In this document: positions 28,255 through 37,232 of the stretch, piece after piece
How positions within the stretch are numbered: the stretch's first letter is position 1
How the letters are laid out: the number at the start of each line of letters is the position of its first letter
NCBI RefSeq assembly: GCF_019656455.1
Contig: NZ_BPMK01000021.1
Span: 1 to 64,000, forward strand
Length of the DNA: 64,000 bases
Source of the DNA: Noviherbaspirillum aridicola
GTDB taxonomy: Bacteria; Pseudomonadota; Gammaproteobacteria; Burkholderiales; Burkholderiaceae_D
Reading direction: 5' to 3'
The notes under the pieces: model-generated
Seen by the model: only the letters and a program-made list of their open reading frames with translations
Databases searched by the model: none
Told to the model about the DNA's origin: nothing
Program-made: the position numbers and the translations under genes

Positions 28255-29346
28255 TCAGATGAAACGGGCAAGGATACGCAAATCGGGACCGATCTGCTCG
28301 ACCTGGTGGAAGCTCAGCCGCCGCCGCTGACCGAGATCGTCGAGCGCGGGCAAGGCGAACATGCCCTGGGCGTCGCCGAGCAGGCTGGGTGCGAGATATA
28401 CCAGCAGCTCGTCGACGCAGTTCTCGCGGATCAGCGAGCCGTTGAGCTTGAAGCCGGCCTCCACGTGCAGCTCGTTGACCTGGCGCCGGCCGAGCTCTTC
28501 CATCAGCGCCGCCAGATCGACCTTGCCATGCGCATTGGGCAGCACGATCACTTCGGCGCCGCGCTCGCGCAGCAGCGATTCCTTCTGCGGATCGGGCCGC
28601 GCGGCCACCACCAGGGTGCCGCCTCCCGCGAGCACCCTGGCGGCCGGGTCGATCTGCAGGCCGCTGTCGACCACGACGCGCAGCGGCTGGCGCGGCGTTT
28701 CCACCGCGCGCACGTTGAGCTGCGGATCATCGAGCTGCACCGTGCCGATCCCGGTCAGGATGGCGCAGGCCCGGGCCCGCCACGCGTGGCCGTCGTCGCG
28801 TGCCTGGGACGAGGTGATCCATTGGCTCCGTCCGTTGTGCAGGCTGGTGCCGCCGTCCAGGCTGGCGGCGGTTTTCAGGCGCACCCAAGGACGGCCCCGC
28901 TGCATGCGGGAGAGGAAGCCGATGTTCATCTCGCGCGCTTCATCTTCGAGCACGCCGCTCGTGACCTGTATGCCGGCGGCCTGCAACCTTGCCAGCCCCT
29001 GGCCCGCGACCAGCGGATTGGGATCGCGCAGGGCGGCCACGACACGTCCGATGCCGGCCCGGATGAGGGCGTCGGCGCAGGGCGGCGTACGGCCGAAATG
29101 GCTGCAGGGCTCCAGCGTCACATAGGCGGTTGCCCCGCGCACATCATGTCCCCGGCGGACGGCATCGGCCATGGCCTGTATTTCGGCGTGGGCTTGCCCC
29201 GGCGGCTGGGTGAAACCTTCGCCTATCACCTGTCCGTCCCTGACGATCACGCATCCGACGCGCGGATTGGGCGTGGTGGTGTACATGCCCCTGGCTGCCC
29301 ACTGCAGCGCAAGCGCCATGGCGGCAGCGTCGTCTCTGATCTGCAC
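28255..29346 (-). CDS. ribD: Bifunctional deaminase/reductase RibD
   Basis: This 363-residue enzyme performs the deaminase and reductase steps after GTP cyclohydrolase. The N-terminal deaminase domain (1-150) has the zinc ligands HAE in PGQAHAEIQAM and PCSHFGRTPPC. The C-terminal reductase domain follows from about RPWVRLKTAASLDGGTSL, with ending QVNELHVEAGFKLNGSL. It is the first gene of the ribD-ribE-ribBA-ribH-nusB run, 102 bp after fimT. Confidence 0.96.
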   Translation of the reverse strand: MQIRDDAAAMALALQWAARGMYTTTPNPRVGCVIVRDGQVIGEGFTQPPGQAHAEIQAMADAVRRGHDVRGATAYVTLEPCSHFGRTPPCADALIRAGIGRVVAALRDPNPLVAGQGLARLQAAGIQVTSGVLEDEAREMNIGFLSRMQRGRPWVRLKTAASLDGGTSLHNGRSQWITSSQARDDGHAWRARACAILTGIGTVQLDDPQLNVRAVETPRQPLRVVVDSGLQIDPAARVLAGGGTLVVAARPDPQKESLLRERGAEVIVLPNAHGKVDLAALMEELGRRQVNELHVEAGFKLNGSLIRENCVDELLVYLAPSLLGDAQGMFALPALDDLGQRRRLSFHQVEQIGPDLRILARFI

Positions 29347-29448
29347 TCTGTATCCCGTTCAATTGCCTGCCGCATCGCGGCACAGGGCCACATTCTAGCC
29401 CGGATATGGGCCGGCTCCGACGCGTGGACAAGCATGCGCCCCTCCCGC

Positions 29449-29985
29449 TCAGCAACTGTCACTGCCCGCGGCCGGCGTGCAAAGCCTCGGCCTGCCGAGC
29501 ATGTTGAGGACGATGTGGCGGCGCTGCCCGCCGACGCGGAAACGCAGGGTGCCGAATTGCGGCTGCTGCGGGCTGGCGTCGGTGCGGCTGCGCCCGGTCG
29601 GATGGTAGGCTAGGTAGTGGAGACTGCGGTCGAGCAGCCCCGATTCGATCTGCAGCAGGCCGGACATCGCCGGCTGTCGCAACAGGATGTCGTCGCCCGC
29701 GTCCGCGATACGGTTCCGGTTGCGGTCGACGAACACTGTCCAGCCATTGCGCCAGTCATTGTCGATGGCCGCGAGATCGACCCGCTCGCCGCGATGGATT
29801 GCTTCCGAGCGCGCAAGCTGAATCGCGGTCATGAATTCGGCGGCGGCTACCCGAACGCGCCGCGCGTCGACGACATCGCGCATCGACGGGTATGCAACGC
29901 CGGCCAGTATGGCGACGACGGCCACCACCACCATCAGCTCCACCAGCGTAAAGCCCCCGGATTCTGTTTGTGCGGCATCCATCAT
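29449..29985 (-). CDS. Minor pilin, FimT/GspH-like
   Basis: This 178-residue prepilin has the cleavage motif GFTLVELMVVVAVVAILAGVA, in which PilD would cut after Gly and methylate Phe, followed by the hydrophobic helix and a GspH/FimT-like body (VAAAEFMTAIQLARSEAIHRGERV). The C-terminus has a Cys pair (RLCTPAAGSDSC), a likely disulfide loop. The start at 29985 lies within a few bases of the upstream pilin gene's stop; a second ATG follows. It is the last gene of the minor pilin operon. Confidence 0.9.
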   Translation of the reverse strand: MMDAAQTESGGFTLVELMVVVAVVAILAGVAYPSMRDVVDARRVRVAAAEFMTAIQLARSEAIHRGERVDLAAIDNDWRNGWTVFVDRNRNRIADAGDDILLRQPAMSGLLQIESGLLDRSLHYLAYHPTGRSRTDASPQQPQFGTLRFRVGGQRRHIVLNMLGRPRLCTPAAGSDSC

Positions 29986-29990
29986 CGCCG

Positions 29991-30458
29991 TCACTGCCAG
30001 CAAGCCGCATGCTCCGGAGACCGGACGCCCTGGCTGTTGAGGGTCAGGGTGCCGCACACGGGATCGCGGAACGCACTGTCGACCGCCGCACTGCCTGGCA
30101 CCGCAACCAGCTCCACGCAGGCGGCAAGCGACTGTTCGCCGCATGGACGGGCACTGATCTCGTGCGAACTGCGGCGGGGGTCGGCGGCCGAGTGCCAGCG
30201 CAGCCGTTCCGGATTGTCGTCGCGGGAAAACGCGAGATAGCGATTGCGGCGCGAATACAGCCGCTCCTGCTGCTGCATGGTCTCCATCAGCGCCGAGACG
30301 GCCTCCACCCGCTTGCTGCGCACCACATACGCGGCATAGGAAGGCCAGGCCAGCGCCGCGAGGAGGATGACGATCGCCAACACGATCATCACCTCGACCA
30401 GGGTGAAGCCCGTCCTTCCGGTCATGCCCCTCGGGGCCTCAGTGTTCGTTCTGCTCAT
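29991..30458 (-). CDS. Minor pilin, PilE-like
   Basis: The 155-residue prepilin has the leader MSRTNTEAPRGMTGRTG and the mature start FTLVEVMIVLAIVILLAALAWPSY, with YAAYVVRSKRVEAVSALMETMQQQERLYSRRNRYL typical of PilE/ComP-type minor pilins. Three C-terminal cysteines probably form the D-loop. The start at 30458 has GGAG at six bases and overlaps the preceding pilX by 20 bp. A start at 30425 is also possible. Confidence 0.9.
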   Translation of the reverse strand: MSRTNTEAPRGMTGRTGFTLVEVMIVLAIVILLAALAWPSYAAYVVRSKRVEAVSALMETMQQQERLYSRRNRYLAFSRDDNPERLRWHSAADPRRSSHEISARPCGEQSLAACVELVAVPGSAAVDSAFRDPVCGTLTLNSQGVRSPEHAACWQ

Positions 30459-31098
30459 CGCTGCTCCAGTCGGTCAGTTCACGCCAGGCGAGCCGCTCGC
30501 CTCCCTGGCCGGCGCCAGCGATGCGGAACCAGGCCTGCAGGATCACGTGTGCGCCGGCTCGCGGGCCGAATCCGATCGCGGTGATGCGAAAGCGTCTTTC
30601 CCTCCGGCCGGGCGGCCCGCCTTCCAGCACTTCGATCAGATAGTGCGGCGGCTGTATCGGCAGCGGCCCTTCGCCGTGCGGAAAGTGGCGGCCGGTAAAG
30701 CGGCCATACGGCACGCCGGGGCAGCCGGCTTCGCCGTCCCGCAGCCACGAGCGGAGCGATGGCGGCACGGTGTCCGTCGGCGAGGGCCGGCACACGCCCA
30801 GAAGCGGGTCGTCAACTGCATCCACGCACGTCCCCGGGGCGAGATCGGCCACGGTCCGTCCCGCCAGCACCTCGTGCCGCGGCGCCTGTCCGGACTGCAT
30901 TATTTCAGTCTGGGCATCGAGCAGCGCGGCTTCCGCCGCCCGCAGCGCCTGCTGCCGGTCGCGGTCGTTGCGCGAAGCCTTTTCGGCGAGCAGCGCGTTG
31001 CGGGCCCCTGCCAGCGCCAGCAGCAGGACGATGACCAGCATCATCAGCACCACCGCGAGCGACAGGCCGCGCTGCGTCGCGAACAGGGAAGTCCTCAT
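30439..31098 (-). CDS. pilX: Minor pilin PilX-like
   Basis: The 219-residue protein starts MRTSLFATQRGLSLAVVLMMLVI, a type III-like prepilin leader with the usual Glu5 replaced by Ala in the LSLAV position. This is common in PilX. It has three cysteines mid-protein. It overlaps pilW by four bases (ATGA). PilX proteins help initiate type IV pilus assembly with PilV, PilW and PilE. Confidence 0.85.
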   Translation of the reverse strand: MRTSLFATQRGLSLAVVLMMLVIVLLLALAGARNALLAEKASRNDRDRQQALRAAEAALLDAQTEIMQSGQAPRHEVLAGRTVADLAPGTCVDAVDDPLLGVCRPSPTDTVPPSLRSWLRDGEAGCPGVPYGRFTGRHFPHGEGPLPIQPPHYLIEVLEGGPPGRRERRFRITAIGFGPRAGAHVILQAWFRIAGAGQGGERLAWRELTDWSSDEQNEH

Positions 31099-31982
31099 CG
31101 CACCCTCCCCGCTTCCGCGTTGCGCAGATAGACGGTTGCCTGAACCACCCTGCGCATGCGCGCGCCGCTCTGTCCGGAGAGCTCGGCCTCGCTCAGGCGT
31201 ACCCCGGCGTCGTCGGATGCATGCTCCGCGCCATAGGCCGGCCCGAACAGGTCATGAACCTCGTCGACTCGCGTGGCCTCGCCGCGCGACTGGCCGCGCA
31301 GCAGCATGGCGATGCGGATCATGACCACCTGTCTCCAGGCTGCGGTCGCATCCGGCGGCCCAAGAGCCGCCGCGCTGAGGAGGCGGTCGGGCAGGCCATC
31401 CCCGTCGCCGTCGATGCCATACAGGACCTGGAATCCCTCGACGCCGGCGACGATGGCATCCGCATTCCACCCATGCTCGCCCTCGTATTTGCAATAGAGC
31501 TGGGGCTCGCCCTCGGCGTCGCGCGCGACATAGAAAATGCTCCAGCTCGCACGCGCCTCGCCGGCGGCAGTGCCACGGAAGCCCGCGCAGTTGGGAACGG
31601 CGAATGGTCCGGACGCGGCGTGGCGGATCGCCAGCACGTCGCTTGCGTTGACCCCGGAGGGCTGCGGATCGGCTATGCCTTCGCTGTTGCGCGCCAGGCT
31701 CGCCGCATCGATGCCGAGTACGGCGGCTGAAGCCGGCGGAGCGGCGGCATCGTCCGGGGCAGCGAAACCGGCATGCCGCACCGTCCTGGCGAGCACCTCC
31801 AGTGCGAAGCGAGCGTTTTCGTCGAGCCGAAGCAGGTCGTCCTGAACCGCGTGGCTGCGCTGCACGGACAGGAGAAGCGAAGTCGCGGCCAGCACCACGA
31901 TCAGCCCCACGAGCAGGGATACCATCAGTTCGACGAGGGACAGACCCGCCGCGCGCGAACGACAAGGCAGCCGCCCGTTCAT
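31095..31982 (-). CDS. pilW: Minor pilin PilW-like
   Basis: The 295-residue protein has the prepilin motif AAGLSLVELMVSLLVGLIVVLAA and the PilW domain (RSHAVQDDLLRLDENARFALEVLARTVRHAGF). GVEGFQVLYGIDGDGDGLPDRLL is typical of the PilW C-terminal half. The start at 31982 overlaps the pilV stop by four bases; the longer in-frame start lies inside pilV. Confidence 0.9.
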   Translation of the reverse strand: MNGRLPCRSRAAGLSLVELMVSLLVGLIVVLAATSLLLSVQRSHAVQDDLLRLDENARFALEVLARTVRHAGFAAPDDAAAPPASAAVLGIDAASLARNSEGIADPQPSGVNASDVLAIRHAASGPFAVPNCAGFRGTAAGEARASWSIFYVARDAEGEPQLYCKYEGEHGWNADAIVAGVEGFQVLYGIDGDGDGLPDRLLSAAALGPPDATAAWRQVVMIRIAMLLRGQSRGEATRVDEVHDLFGPAYGAEHASDDAGVRLSEAELSGQSGARMRRVVQATVYLRNAEAGRVR

Positions 31983-32521
31983 GGCGAGGGAAACACAGGC
32001 TGCACAAGCAAGGGGCGGATGCGCGCGCCGGGCGAATCCTGCCGCGAGCGCCATCCAATCTTGACCACGAGCGGCGCGACCGCGGCGCCCTCGCCTTCCG
32101 CGCAGGACCAGTCCGCCGCCTGCCGGTCCGGGTCCCAGGGAACGGCGTCGCGACAGACGAGGATGCGGCCTTCCGGAAGCGTCTCGCGCGCCCGTCTCGC
32201 GAGGTCCTGCATCTCGTATGCCGCCAGTTGCGCCGGCGTACAGGACGCCGCATGGCAGGGCACGGCGGTGATCTCGCGGCCGGCCGCCGCATCGAAGGCG
32301 AACCGGGCGAAGCCGTTGTCGGCGCGGCCGTGAAAGGCATGCAGATGTTCCGCCAGGTCGGCGGCGATGCGTGCGGCCGCGGACTGCAGGGCGGCTTCAT
32401 GCGCGGCGCGCAGCGCGCGCCACTGCAGGGCCGCGGCGCCAACCACGGCCAGGGCGAGCACCATGACCGCGACGAGCACCTCCGTCAGCGAAACGCCGGA
32501 CTGTTTTTCTGTCAACCGCAT
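31979..32521 (-). CDS. pilV: Minor pilin PilV-like
   Basis: The 180-residue prepilin begins MRLTEKQSGVSLTEVLVAVMVLALA, the PilV-type leader and hydrophobic helix. The body has three or four cysteines (AVPCHAASC, ILVCRD, WSCAEG). A strong ribosome site AGGAGG lies six bases before the ATG. It is the first gene of the operon pilV-pilW-pilX-pilE-fimT. Confidence 0.9.
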   Translation of the reverse strand: MRLTEKQSGVSLTEVLVAVMVLALAVVGAAALQWRALRAAHEAALQSAAARIAADLAEHLHAFHGRADNGFARFAFDAAAGREITAVPCHAASCTPAQLAAYEMQDLARRARETLPEGRILVCRDAVPWDPDRQAADWSCAEGEGAAVAPLVVKIGWRSRQDSPGARIRPLLVQPVFPSP

Positions 32522-32598
32522 GCTGCGCCTCCTCGCGCGAGATGCCCCGGGCCTGCCGCACCCGGGCATAGTTAACTTTCAGACAATCTCCGGCTTGC

Positions 32599-32622
32599 AA
32601 AAAAGGCCCCGATCGAGGCCTT
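32599..32622 (-). terminator. Terminator after nrdR
   Basis: On the minus strand AAGGCC-tcgatcgg-GGCCTT is followed by TTTT. It lies 13 bp past the nrdR stop. A second stem (GCCCGC 32629-32634 with GCGGGC 32643-32648, flanked by T5 on the plus strand) spans the nrdR stop codon and may stop antisense transcription. Confidence 0.8.
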
Positions 32623-32634
32623 GCTGGTGCCCGC

Positions 32635-33105
32635 TTATTTGTGCGGGCTTTTTCGTTCGCGTCCGACTTCGGCGATCGCGTCCTGGAATTCCGCCACGTC
32701 CTCGAAGCTCTTGTAGACCGAGGCGAAGCGGATGTAGGCGATCTTGTCGAGCCGCTTCAGTTCACGCATGACGAGTTCGCCGATATGTCCGGACACCACC
32801 TCGCGTGCGCCGCTCGAAAGCAGCTTTTCCTCTATCCGCTGGATCGCGCCATCGACCGCTTCCGCCGACACCGGACGCTTGCGCAGCGCGAGCATCAGGC
32901 TGCCGCGGAGTTTCGCCGGGTCGTAGTCGGTGCGGCTGCCGTTCTTCTTCACGACCACCGGCATCGACAGTTCAATGCGTTCATAAGTCGTGAAGCGCTT
33001 GTCGCAGTGCGAGCAACGCCGGCGGCGGCGTATGGTGTCACCCTCTTCCGAGACCCGGGTGTCGATGACCTGGGTATCGCCGTGATGACAGAACGGACAT
33101 TTCAT
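32635..33105 (-). CDS. nrdR: Transcriptional repressor NrdR
   Basis: The 156-residue regulator of ribonucleotide reductase genes has an N-terminal zinc ribbon (CPFC...CSHC) ending [10 protein letters not shown], and an ATP-cone domain ([20 protein letters not shown]). It lies 151 bp after glyA, a common neighbour in Burkholderiales, so the two may be co-transcribed. Confidence 0.97.
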   Translation of the reverse strand: MKCPFCHHGDTQVIDTRVSEEGDTIRRRRRCSHCDKRFTTYERIELSMPVVVKKNGSRTDYDPAKLRGSLMLALRKRPVSAEAVDGAIQRIEEKLLSSGAREVVSGHIGELVMRELKRLDKIAYIRFASVYKSFEDVAEFQDAIAEVGRERKSPHK

Positions 33106-33256
33106 GGCGGTGGCGCGCTTTGCGGTGAACGATGAATGCGGGCTTTGCCGCGGCGAACTTGATATTCAGGCAATTCTGTTCGCAGACGACAAAAAATTCA
33201 AGCCGTGCACGCGCTTTTTCTTTGCACGTGCACAGCTTTCCAACAGGGTCTGCCGC

Positions 33257-34504
33257 TCAGCGTGCGTAGACCGGGAAGGCGTCGGTCAGCTTCTTGACTT
33301 CGGCCTTCACGCGCTCGATGTTGGCGGCATCGTGCGGATTGTCGAGCACGTCGGCGATCAGATGACCGACCTTGACCGCTTCCGCTTCCCCGAAGCCGCG
33401 GGTGGTCATCGCAGGGCTGCCGAGGCGGATGCCGGAGGTGACGAAGGGCTTTTCCGGATCGTTCGGGATCGCGTTCTTGTTGCAGGTCATGTGCGCGGAG
33501 CCGAGGATGGCTTCGGCTTCCTTGCCGGTGATCTTCTTGGCGCGCAGGTCGACCAGCATCACGTGCGACTGGGTGCCGCCGGAGACGATGCGCAGGCCGC
33601 GCTCGATCAGGGTGCGCGCCAGCGCGTCGGCGTTCCTGACCACCTGCTGCTGGTAGGTCTTGAACTCGGGCGACAGCGCCTCCTTGAATGCCACCGCCTT
33701 GCCGGCGATGACATGCATCAGCGGGCCGCCCTGGATACCGGGGAAGATCGCAGAGTTGATGGCCTTTTCATGCTCGGCCTTCATCAGGATCACGCCGCCG
33801 CGCGGACCGCGCAGCGACTTGTGGGTGGTGGAGGTCACGAAGTCGGCGTGCGGCACGGGATTCGGATAGACGCCGGCGGCGATCAGGCCGGCATAGTGCG
33901 CCATGTCGACCATGAAGTACGCCCCCACGTCCCTGGCGACCCTGGCGAAGCGCTCGAAGTCGATGCGCAGCGAGTAGGCCGAGGCGCCGGCGATGATCAT
34001 CTTCGGCTTCTTCTCGTGCGCGAGGCGTTCCATCGCGTCGTAGTCGATCTCTTCCTTCTCGTTCAGCCCGTAGGAGACGACGTTGAACCATTTGCCCGAC
34101 ATGTTCAGCGCCATGCCGTGGGTCAGGTGGCCGCCTTCCGCGAGCGACATGCCCATGATGGTGTCGCCCGGCTTGAGCATGGCGAAGAACACGCCCTGGT
34201 TGGCCTGGGAGCCGGAGTTCGGCTGCACGTTCGCCGCCTCGGCGCCGAACAGCTCCTTGAGGCGGCTGATGGCCAGCGTCTCGGCGACGTCGACGTATTC
34301 GCAGCCGCCGTAGTAGCGCTTGCCCGGATAGCCTTCCGCATACTTGTTGGTGAGCTGGGAGCCCTGCGCTTCCATCACCGCGGGCGAGGTGTAGTTCTCG
34401 GACGCGATCAGCTCGATGTGGTCCTGCTGGCGCGTATTTTCCTTCTGGATGGCATCCCAGAGTTCGGGGTCGATTTTGGCGAGGGTATGGTCTTTTGCGA
34501 ACAT
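33257..34504 (-). CDS. glyA: Serine hydroxymethyltransferase
   Basis: The 414-residue PLP enzyme converts serine and tetrahydrofolate to glycine and methylene-THF. Motifs are [36 protein letters not shown], and the Schiff-base Lys in [14 protein letters not shown]. Its leader carries a ZTP riboswitch and a consensus promoter (separate entries), linking expression to folate/purine stress. The start at 34504 is the family start; the in-frame extension runs through the riboswitch and is rejected. Confidence 0.98.
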   Translation of the reverse strand: MFAKDHTLAKIDPELWDAIQKENTRQQDHIELIASENYTSPAVMEAQGSQLTNKYAEGYPGKRYYGGCEYVDVAETLAISRLKELFGAEAANVQPNSGSQANQGVFFAMLKPGDTIMGMSLAEGGHLTHGMALNMSGKWFNVVSYGLNEKEEIDYDAMERLAHEKKPKMIIAGASAYSLRIDFERFARVARDVGAYFMVDMAHYAGLIAAGVYPNPVPHADFVTSTTHKSLRGPRGGVILMKAEHEKAINSAIFPGIQGGPLMHVIAGKAVAFKEALSPEFKTYQQQVVRNADALARTLIERGLRIVSGGTQSHVMLVDLRAKKITGKEAEAILGSAHMTCNKNAIPNDPEKPFVTSGIRLGSPAMTTRGFGEAEAVKVGHLIADVLDNPHDAANIERVKAEVKKLTDAFPVYAR

Positions 34505-34604
34505 GAAAACTCCGATCGATGAGGTATGCAGCAGCTTGCTTTGCCTGAATCGAATGAGGAGCCAGCGGGAATGACAGGCAGCCTCAGTCGTGCATTCCAT
34601 TTGG

Positions 34605-34703
34605 GCTGCCCAGGCGAACGGCTATTTGATGCCTCACGTTCCCCGGTGGAGCTCCACCTTGCGCCGGCCGCGGGGGCCGGCATTCGCCAGTCACGTGAGA
34701 CGA
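34605..34703 (-). promoter_or_regulatory. ZTP (pfl) riboswitch upstream of glyA
   Basis: The minus-strand leader carries the pfl aptamer signatures in order: CACGTGACTGGCG, a GC-rich variable stem, GGTGGA-gct-CCACC followed by GGGGAACGTG, a linker, then CGCCTGGGCA. The last element forms the pseudoknot that binds ZTP/ZMP. Immediately 3', GGCAGCC can instead pair with GGCTGCC about 20 bases on, which would occlude the GGGCA element and suggests the expression switch. The aptamer begins a few bases after the predicted transcription start. Confidence 0.92.
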
Positions 34704-34714
34704 AATGGAGCTAG

Positions 34715-34743
34715 ATTGTAAGATAGCTACCTGGATTCGGCAA
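34715..34743 (-). promoter_or_regulatory. Sigma70-type promoter of glyA
   Basis: TTGCCG (34743-34738), a 17-base spacer and TACAAT (34720-34715) on the minus strand. A start about seven bases downstream coincides with the 5' end of the riboswitch. Confidence 0.7.
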
Positions 34744-34848
34744 GAACGCTCCCGCCCCCGGGATTTTCGTGCCCCCGGGAAGCGCTCTCCGGGTTTCGGC
34801 TACAATCTCGCCCGTCCACCTTCCCGTTAGCGCACGAAAGGAAATTCA

Positions 34849-35595
34849 ATGATCGTCCTGGTTACCGGCGCCAGCTCCGGCTTTGGCGAAGAAATGGCCC
34901 GCAGGTTCTGCCAAGGCGGCCACCGCGTGATTGCGGCCGCGCGCCGCATGGACCGCTTGCAGAAACTCGCCGACGAACTCGGCCCCGCCCTGCTGCCCCT
35001 GGAGATGGATGTCAGCCGCAAGGAGTCGATCAACGCCTCGCTGGCCAGCCTGCCGGCCAACTGGAAGGATATCGATATCCTGATCAACAACGCGGGCCTC
35101 GCGCTCGGCATCGAACCCGCGCAACAGGCATCGCTGGACGACTGGGAAACCATGATCGACACCAACTGCAAGGGCCTGGTCACGGTTACCCGCGCCCTCC
35201 TGCCCGGCATGGTCGCGCGCGGCCGCGGGCTGGTGATCAATCTCGGCTCGGTCGCCGGCGCCTACCCCTACCCGGGCGGGAACGTCTACGGCGCGACCAA
35301 GGCCTTCGTCGATCAGTTCACGCTCAACCTGCGCGCCGACCTCGTCGGCACCGGCGTGCGTGCCACCAACATCGCCCCGGGCCTGTGCGGCGGAACGGAA
35401 TTCTCGAACGTGCGGCTGCGTGACGACGCGGCGGCGGCCAAAGTCTATGAAGGCACGGTGCCGCTCAACGCGAACGATATCGCCGAGACCGCGTTCTGGA
35501 TCGCCAGCCTGCCGCCGCATGTAAACATCAACTACATCGAGATGATGCCGACCTGCCAGGCTTTCGGTCCTTTCAACATCAAGCGGAACAGTTGA
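34849..35595 (+). CDS. Short-chain dehydrogenase (YdfG-like)
   Basis: The 248-residue NADP-type SDR has GASSGFGEEMA at the N-terminus, NNAG at about residue 82, and the catalytic Ser/Tyr/Lys in LGSVAGAYPYPGGNVYGATKAF. NIAPGLCGGTEFSNVR resembles YdfG, a 3-hydroxy acid/malonic semialdehyde dehydrogenase. AAAGGAAATTCA precedes the ATG and a TACAAT -10-like box is at 34801. The stop overlaps the ybgC start by one base. Confidence 0.92.
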   Translation: MIVLVTGASSGFGEEMARRFCQGGHRVIAAARRMDRLQKLADELGPALLPLEMDVSRKESINASLASLPANWKDIDILINNAGLALGIEPAQQASLDDWETMIDTNCKGLVTVTRALLPGMVARGRGLVINLGSVAGAYPYPGGNVYGATKAFVDQFTLNLRADLVGTGVRATNIAPGLCGGTEFSNVRLRDDAAAAKVYEGTVPLNANDIAETAFWIASLPPHVNINYIEMMPTCQAFGPFNIKRNS

Positions 35596-36041
35596 TGGAA
35601 GTTGCTCCTCCGCCGGACGGCGTCTTCACCTGGAATGTGCGGGTCTATTACGAAGACACCGATACCGGCGGCGTCGTTTTTTACGCGAATTACCTGAAGT
35701 TCTTCGAGCGCGCGCGCACCGAATGGCTGCGCGCCGTCGGCATCGGGCAGCAAAAGCTGGCCGAAACCCATCACGCGATGTTCGTCGTGCGCAGCACGGC
35801 CGTCGATTATCTTGCGCCGGCGAAATTAGATGATGAACTGAAACTCTCCGTCGTTGTCGAACGCCTGGGTCGTGCCTCTGTGCAATTTTTTCAGGAGGCA
35901 TGGCGCATGGAAGGCAACGAGCGCCGGCTGCTGGCGAGCGGCCGCATCAAGGTGGGCTGCGTCGATAGCCGGACCTTCCGGCCCAGCGCGATCCCGGACG
36001 AGGTATTCAACCTGATCGGCCGCCGCCACGTTCTATCCTGA
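35595..36041 (+). CDS. ybgC: Tol-Pal-associated acyl-CoA thioesterase
   Basis: The 148-residue hot-dog thioesterase has the family signature YYEDTDTGGVVFYANYLKFFERARTEW with the catalytic Asp. It typically opens the tol-pal cluster, where it may act in phospholipid metabolism. The ATG overlaps the preceding stop (TGATG). tolQ begins 63 bp later. Confidence 0.95.
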   Translation: MEVAPPPDGVFTWNVRVYYEDTDTGGVVFYANYLKFFERARTEWLRAVGIGQQKLAETHHAMFVVRSTAVDYLAPAKLDDELKLSVVVERLGRASVQFFQEAWRMEGNERRLLASGRIKVGCVDSRTFRPSAIPDEVFNLIGRRHVLS

Positions 36042-36104
36042 CAAGCATTACAACGAGCCCGTGCGTCAGGGAGCGCCGGGCGGGAACCTGCAAACCTGAC
36101 CACT

Positions 36105-36794
36105 ATGACCGTTACACAAGATCTGTCCTTCGTCGCACTCATCAGCAACGCCTCGCTGCTGGTCCAGCTCGTCATGGCCCTGCTGCTCCTGGTTTCGATC
36201 ATGAGCTGGACCTATATATTCCACAAGATGTTCGCCATCCGCAGCGCACGGCGGCAAACCGAGGACTTTGAACGCGCCTTCTGGTCCGGCGGGAATCTCA
36301 ATGCGCTGTACGAGGAGGCCACCTCCAACCGCCGCCGCAGCGGCCAGAGCGGCGCGCTCGAACGCATCTTCGAGTCCGGCATGGGCGAATTCATCAAGGC
36401 CAAGGCCACCATCGGCGGCAAGGATGCCAACAGCATGATCGACGGCGCGCGCCGCGCGATGCGGGCCGCCTACCAGCGCGAGATGGACGCGCTGGAGTCG
36501 CATCTGGCCTTCCTCGCCTCGGTCGGTTCGGTCTCGCCCTATGTCGGCCTGTTCGGCACCGTCTGGGGCATCATGAATGCCTTCCGCGGACTGGCCAACG
36601 TGCAGCAGGCGACCCTGGCATCGGTCGCGCCCGGCATCGCCGAGGCGCTGATCGCCACCGCCATCGGCCTGTTCGCCGCGATCCCGGCGGTCGTCGCCTT
36701 CAACCGCTATTCGCACGACATCGACCGGCTGGCAATCCGCTTCGAGAGCTTCATCGAAGAATTCTCCAACATTCTGCAGCGCCAGGTTCGGTAA
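36105..36794 (+). CDS. tolQ: Tol-Pal system protein TolQ
   Basis: The 229-residue inner-membrane protein has three membrane segments: the N-terminal one about residues 15-38 (LLVQLVMALLLLVSIMSWTYIF) and two in the last 90 residues (ASVGSVSPYVGLFGTVWGIM and ALIATAIGLFAAIPAVVAFN). It forms the stator with TolR and uses proton motive force to energise TolA during outer-membrane constriction. Confidence 0.97.
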   Translation: MTVTQDLSFVALISNASLLVQLVMALLLLVSIMSWTYIFHKMFAIRSARRQTEDFERAFWSGGNLNALYEEATSNRRRSGQSGALERIFESGMGEFIKAKATIGGKDANSMIDGARRAMRAAYQREMDALESHLAFLASVGSVSPYVGLFGTVWGIMNAFRGLANVQQATLASVAPGIAEALIATAIGLFAAIPAVVAFNRYSHDIDRLAIRFESFIEEFSNILQRQVR

Positions 36795-37232
36795 ATGGGC
36801 AACAGCACGATGCGCGGCGGACGCGGCCGCAAGTTCAAGTCGGAGATCAACGTCGTTCCCTACATCGACGTGATGCTGGTGCTGCTGATCATTTTCATGG
36901 TCGCCGCGCCGATGACCAATCCTGGCGTGATCGACCTGCCGACCGCCGCCAGGTCCAACCTGCCGCCGACGGAGTACATCCAGATCTCGCTGCAGCCGGA
37001 CACTTCGGCGACCATCGGCATCAACGGCCAGAAAAGCGGCAGCTCCCAGCCCGAAAAGGTGGGCGGGCGGGCGGCGCTGATGAAGCGCCTGCGCAGCATG
37101 CATGAACAGAACCCGACCATGCCGGTCATGATTTCGGCCGACAAGGACATCAAGTACGACGAGGTGATCCAGGTGGTATCGGAAGCCAAGAAAATAGGCA
37201 TCGACCGCGTGGGGCTCGCGACGAAGCAATGA
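36795..37232 (+). CDS. tolR: Tol-Pal system protein TolR
   Basis: The 145-residue protein has a single membrane segment with the conserved proton-relay Asp in NVVPYIDVMLVLLIIFMVAAP, followed by a periplasmic ExbD-like domain. It begins immediately after the tolQ stop and overlaps tolA by four bases (ATGA). Confidence 0.97.
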   Translation: MGNSTMRGGRGRKFKSEINVVPYIDVMLVLLIIFMVAAPMTNPGVIDLPTAARSNLPPTEYIQISLQPDTSATIGINGQKSGSSQPEKVGGRAALMKRLRSMHEQNPTMPVMISADKDIKYDEVIQVVSEAKKIGIDRVGLATKQ

